Shown here piece after piece: positions 62,736 through 64,000 of a stretch of DNA of 64,000 nt. A model generated the notes under the pieces. The model did no database searches. It was not told the origin of the DNA and was given only the letters and a program-made list of their open reading frames with translations. Both the position numbers and the translations under genes were made by a program. The DNA comes from Cynocephalus volans (taxonomy: Eukaryota > Chordata > Mammalia > Dermoptera > Cynocephalidae): assembly GCF_027409185.1 (NCBI RefSeq), contig NC_084463.1, positions 45,920,407 through 45,984,406 of the forward strand, written 5' to 3'. Numbering within the stretch: the first letter of the stretch is position 1; each line of letters opens with the position of its first letter.

Positions 62736-63490
62736 CCTAGCACCAATAACTTCATGTTTCTTCTGCACACAAAATACATTCATTACATTTCAACAGTCTC
62801 AAAAGTCTTAACACATTTCAACATCAACTGTATTGTCTCCAGTCCAAACTCTCATCTACATCTTCTAAATCACATCCAGGTAACATTTGAGGTATGATTT
62901 ATCCTGAGGCAAAGATTATCTCTAGCTGAACCTGTGAAACCAGACAAGTTATCTGCTTTCAAAATAAGATGGTGAAACAGGCATAGGGTTTAAATTCCCA
63001 TTCTTCAAGGTAGAAACAGGAAAGAAAGAAGGAGTATTAGACCCAAACCATTACAAAACCTGGCAGTACAAATCCATCACATCTTAAAAATTGAAAATTA
63101 TTCTCTTTGGGTCTGTGCGCTGCCTTCCAGGCCCACTGGGGGGCAGTGTCACCCCAACAGCCCTGTGTGGCAGTCCTGCTGTTTTAGCCTGGTGGGATAC
63201 CACCCACAATGCTCTCTGCAAGGGTCCTACCCCTGGGCTCCTATGTGACTTTCCTGCCAACATGACATTCTAGTACAGACCAATACATGTGGTTCTGCTT
63301 AGCACAGAAGGCCCCTTTGAAACAGAGGTGGAAATACCCTTACCCCTGAGGCACATATACTTTGAGCCTATAATGGTAGTGGTAACCTTGATAATCTTTA
63401 AAATGCCTTTTGGGTCCTTCTCTTTTCTTGAGAGAGTGTATGTTTACAGCCAAAAATCTCTATTAGTCCTGTCCTTTAAAATTCTAGAAA
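62736..63490. repeat. MaLR (THE1/MST) internal sequence, likely
   Basis: Reads like the internal part of THE1/MST elements: TTACATTTCAACAGTCTCAA, TCTTAACACATTTCAACATC, TCCAAACTCTCATCTACATC, TGGTGAAACAGGCATAGGGT and ATCTTTAAAATGCCTTTTGG. Ancient non-coding endogenous retrovirus-like DNA; orientation not decided. Confidence 0.5.
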
Positions 63491-63639
63491 TCTGAATCAA
63501 AGGTCTGGAGGGAAGCACACACAACCCAGCAGGCACTGAGGTGAGCTTAGACCTGCACAGCACCAGGAGCTCAGTCTACTTTTCCTTTTCAGGAAAGCTA
63601 GAACAGGAGCCAAGGTGGTTTAGTATAGATACTGCCAGA

Positions 63640-64000
63640 CCTTCTGTAACCATAAAGACAGTTCACCACAACAGTAGCTGCCAGGGCCACTCTACAGGCA
63701 ACCTGCCACTCATTTGACTACATTGACATAAGAAGAGTCACCAGTAGAGCCTGCAAATAGAGGAGGAAGTCTTTATCCTCACAGCCAAATCCACAGTAAC
63801 AGAAGAAGCAAGTCCTCTACCAGATGACCAAACATCAATGAAAAAATACTAGAACTACAAAAAAAAAAAAAAAAAAAAAGATATGACACCACTAAAGGAA
63901 AACAGTAATGCTCAAATTCCAGACCCCATAGAACAGGGAATCCTTGAAATGTCTGAAAAAGAATTCTGAGCAATGATATTATGAAAGCTTGAAGAATTAA
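63640..64000 (+). mobile_element. L1 5' UTR and ORF1 start, cut by window end
   Basis: Parallel to 23810-24110: AGAAGAGTCACCAGTAGAGC, CAAATCCACAGTAACAGAAG, GATGACCAAACATCAATGAA, an A-run at 63859-63879, AAGATATGACACCACTAAAG, then ORF1 text GAAATGTCTGAAAAAGAATT followed by TGA. Likely the same subfamily as the intronic L1. Confidence 0.75.

Noticed and set aside
1..64000. CRISPR array, operon, phage or other prokaryotic system
   Set aside because: Introns, L1, SINEs and MaLR LTRs show vertebrate nuclear DNA; no regularly spaced short repeats other than the L1 monomers.

Overview
This window looks like nuclear DNA of a placental mammal: introns, LINE-1 (L1) at several ages, MaLR-type LTR sequence, and tRNA-derived SINEs. 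The SINEs at 2516-2655, 17523-17650 and 40421-40483 have an Ile-tRNA-like head and resemble, from memory, the CYN SINEs of colugos (Dermoptera). A colugo is therefore the best guess; no database search was possible.

The main gene-like object is on the minus strand from 39142 to about 8585: an intron-containing copy of DIDO1 (death inducer-obliterator 1, a PHD/TFIIS-like/SPOC chromatin and transcription protein). Fourteen coding exons can be placed to the base, with GT/AG boundaries and phases that match from one exon to the next. It is not a healthy gene. There is an in-frame TGA at codon 37, two PHD zinc ligands are gone (a third change hits the conserved Trp), exon 8 has a net +2 (or -1) frameshift, and the last recognisable exon carries TGA and TAG. 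Introns are kept, so it arose by DNA duplication, not retrotransposition. The TFIIS-like and SPOC exons remain open and well conserved, which suggests young decay or residual constraint. The large C-terminal exon of the long DIDO isoform was not seen; the copy ends in a 3' UTR-like stretch with AATAAA at 8605-8600.

Layout: 1-4735 is old L1 sequence carrying a ~2.67 kb tandem duplication, interrupted by a SINE with a clean target-site duplication. 4736-8570 is unassigned and partly GC-rich, with a 0.5 kb pyrimidine tract. 8585-39142 is the DIDO1-like pseudogene; its introns hold a 4.6 kb internally deleted L1 (23643-28241), an L1 patchwork (32330-34650), an MLT1-like LTR and one SINE. 39143-49648 is mostly old non-coding DNA with one SINE end, an L1 ORF2 relic, a vomeronasal type-1 receptor relic (44020-44333) and a CTTC tract. 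49661-55482 is a near full-length minus-strand L1 with target-site duplications and a 5' UTR built from four ~133 bp tandem monomers. 55495-64000 holds LTR and L1 fragments and the start of another L1.

I see no intact host protein-coding gene, no rRNA or functional tRNA gene, and nothing prokaryotic such as an operon or CRISPR array. Most long open frames are by-products of L1 or low-complexity DNA.
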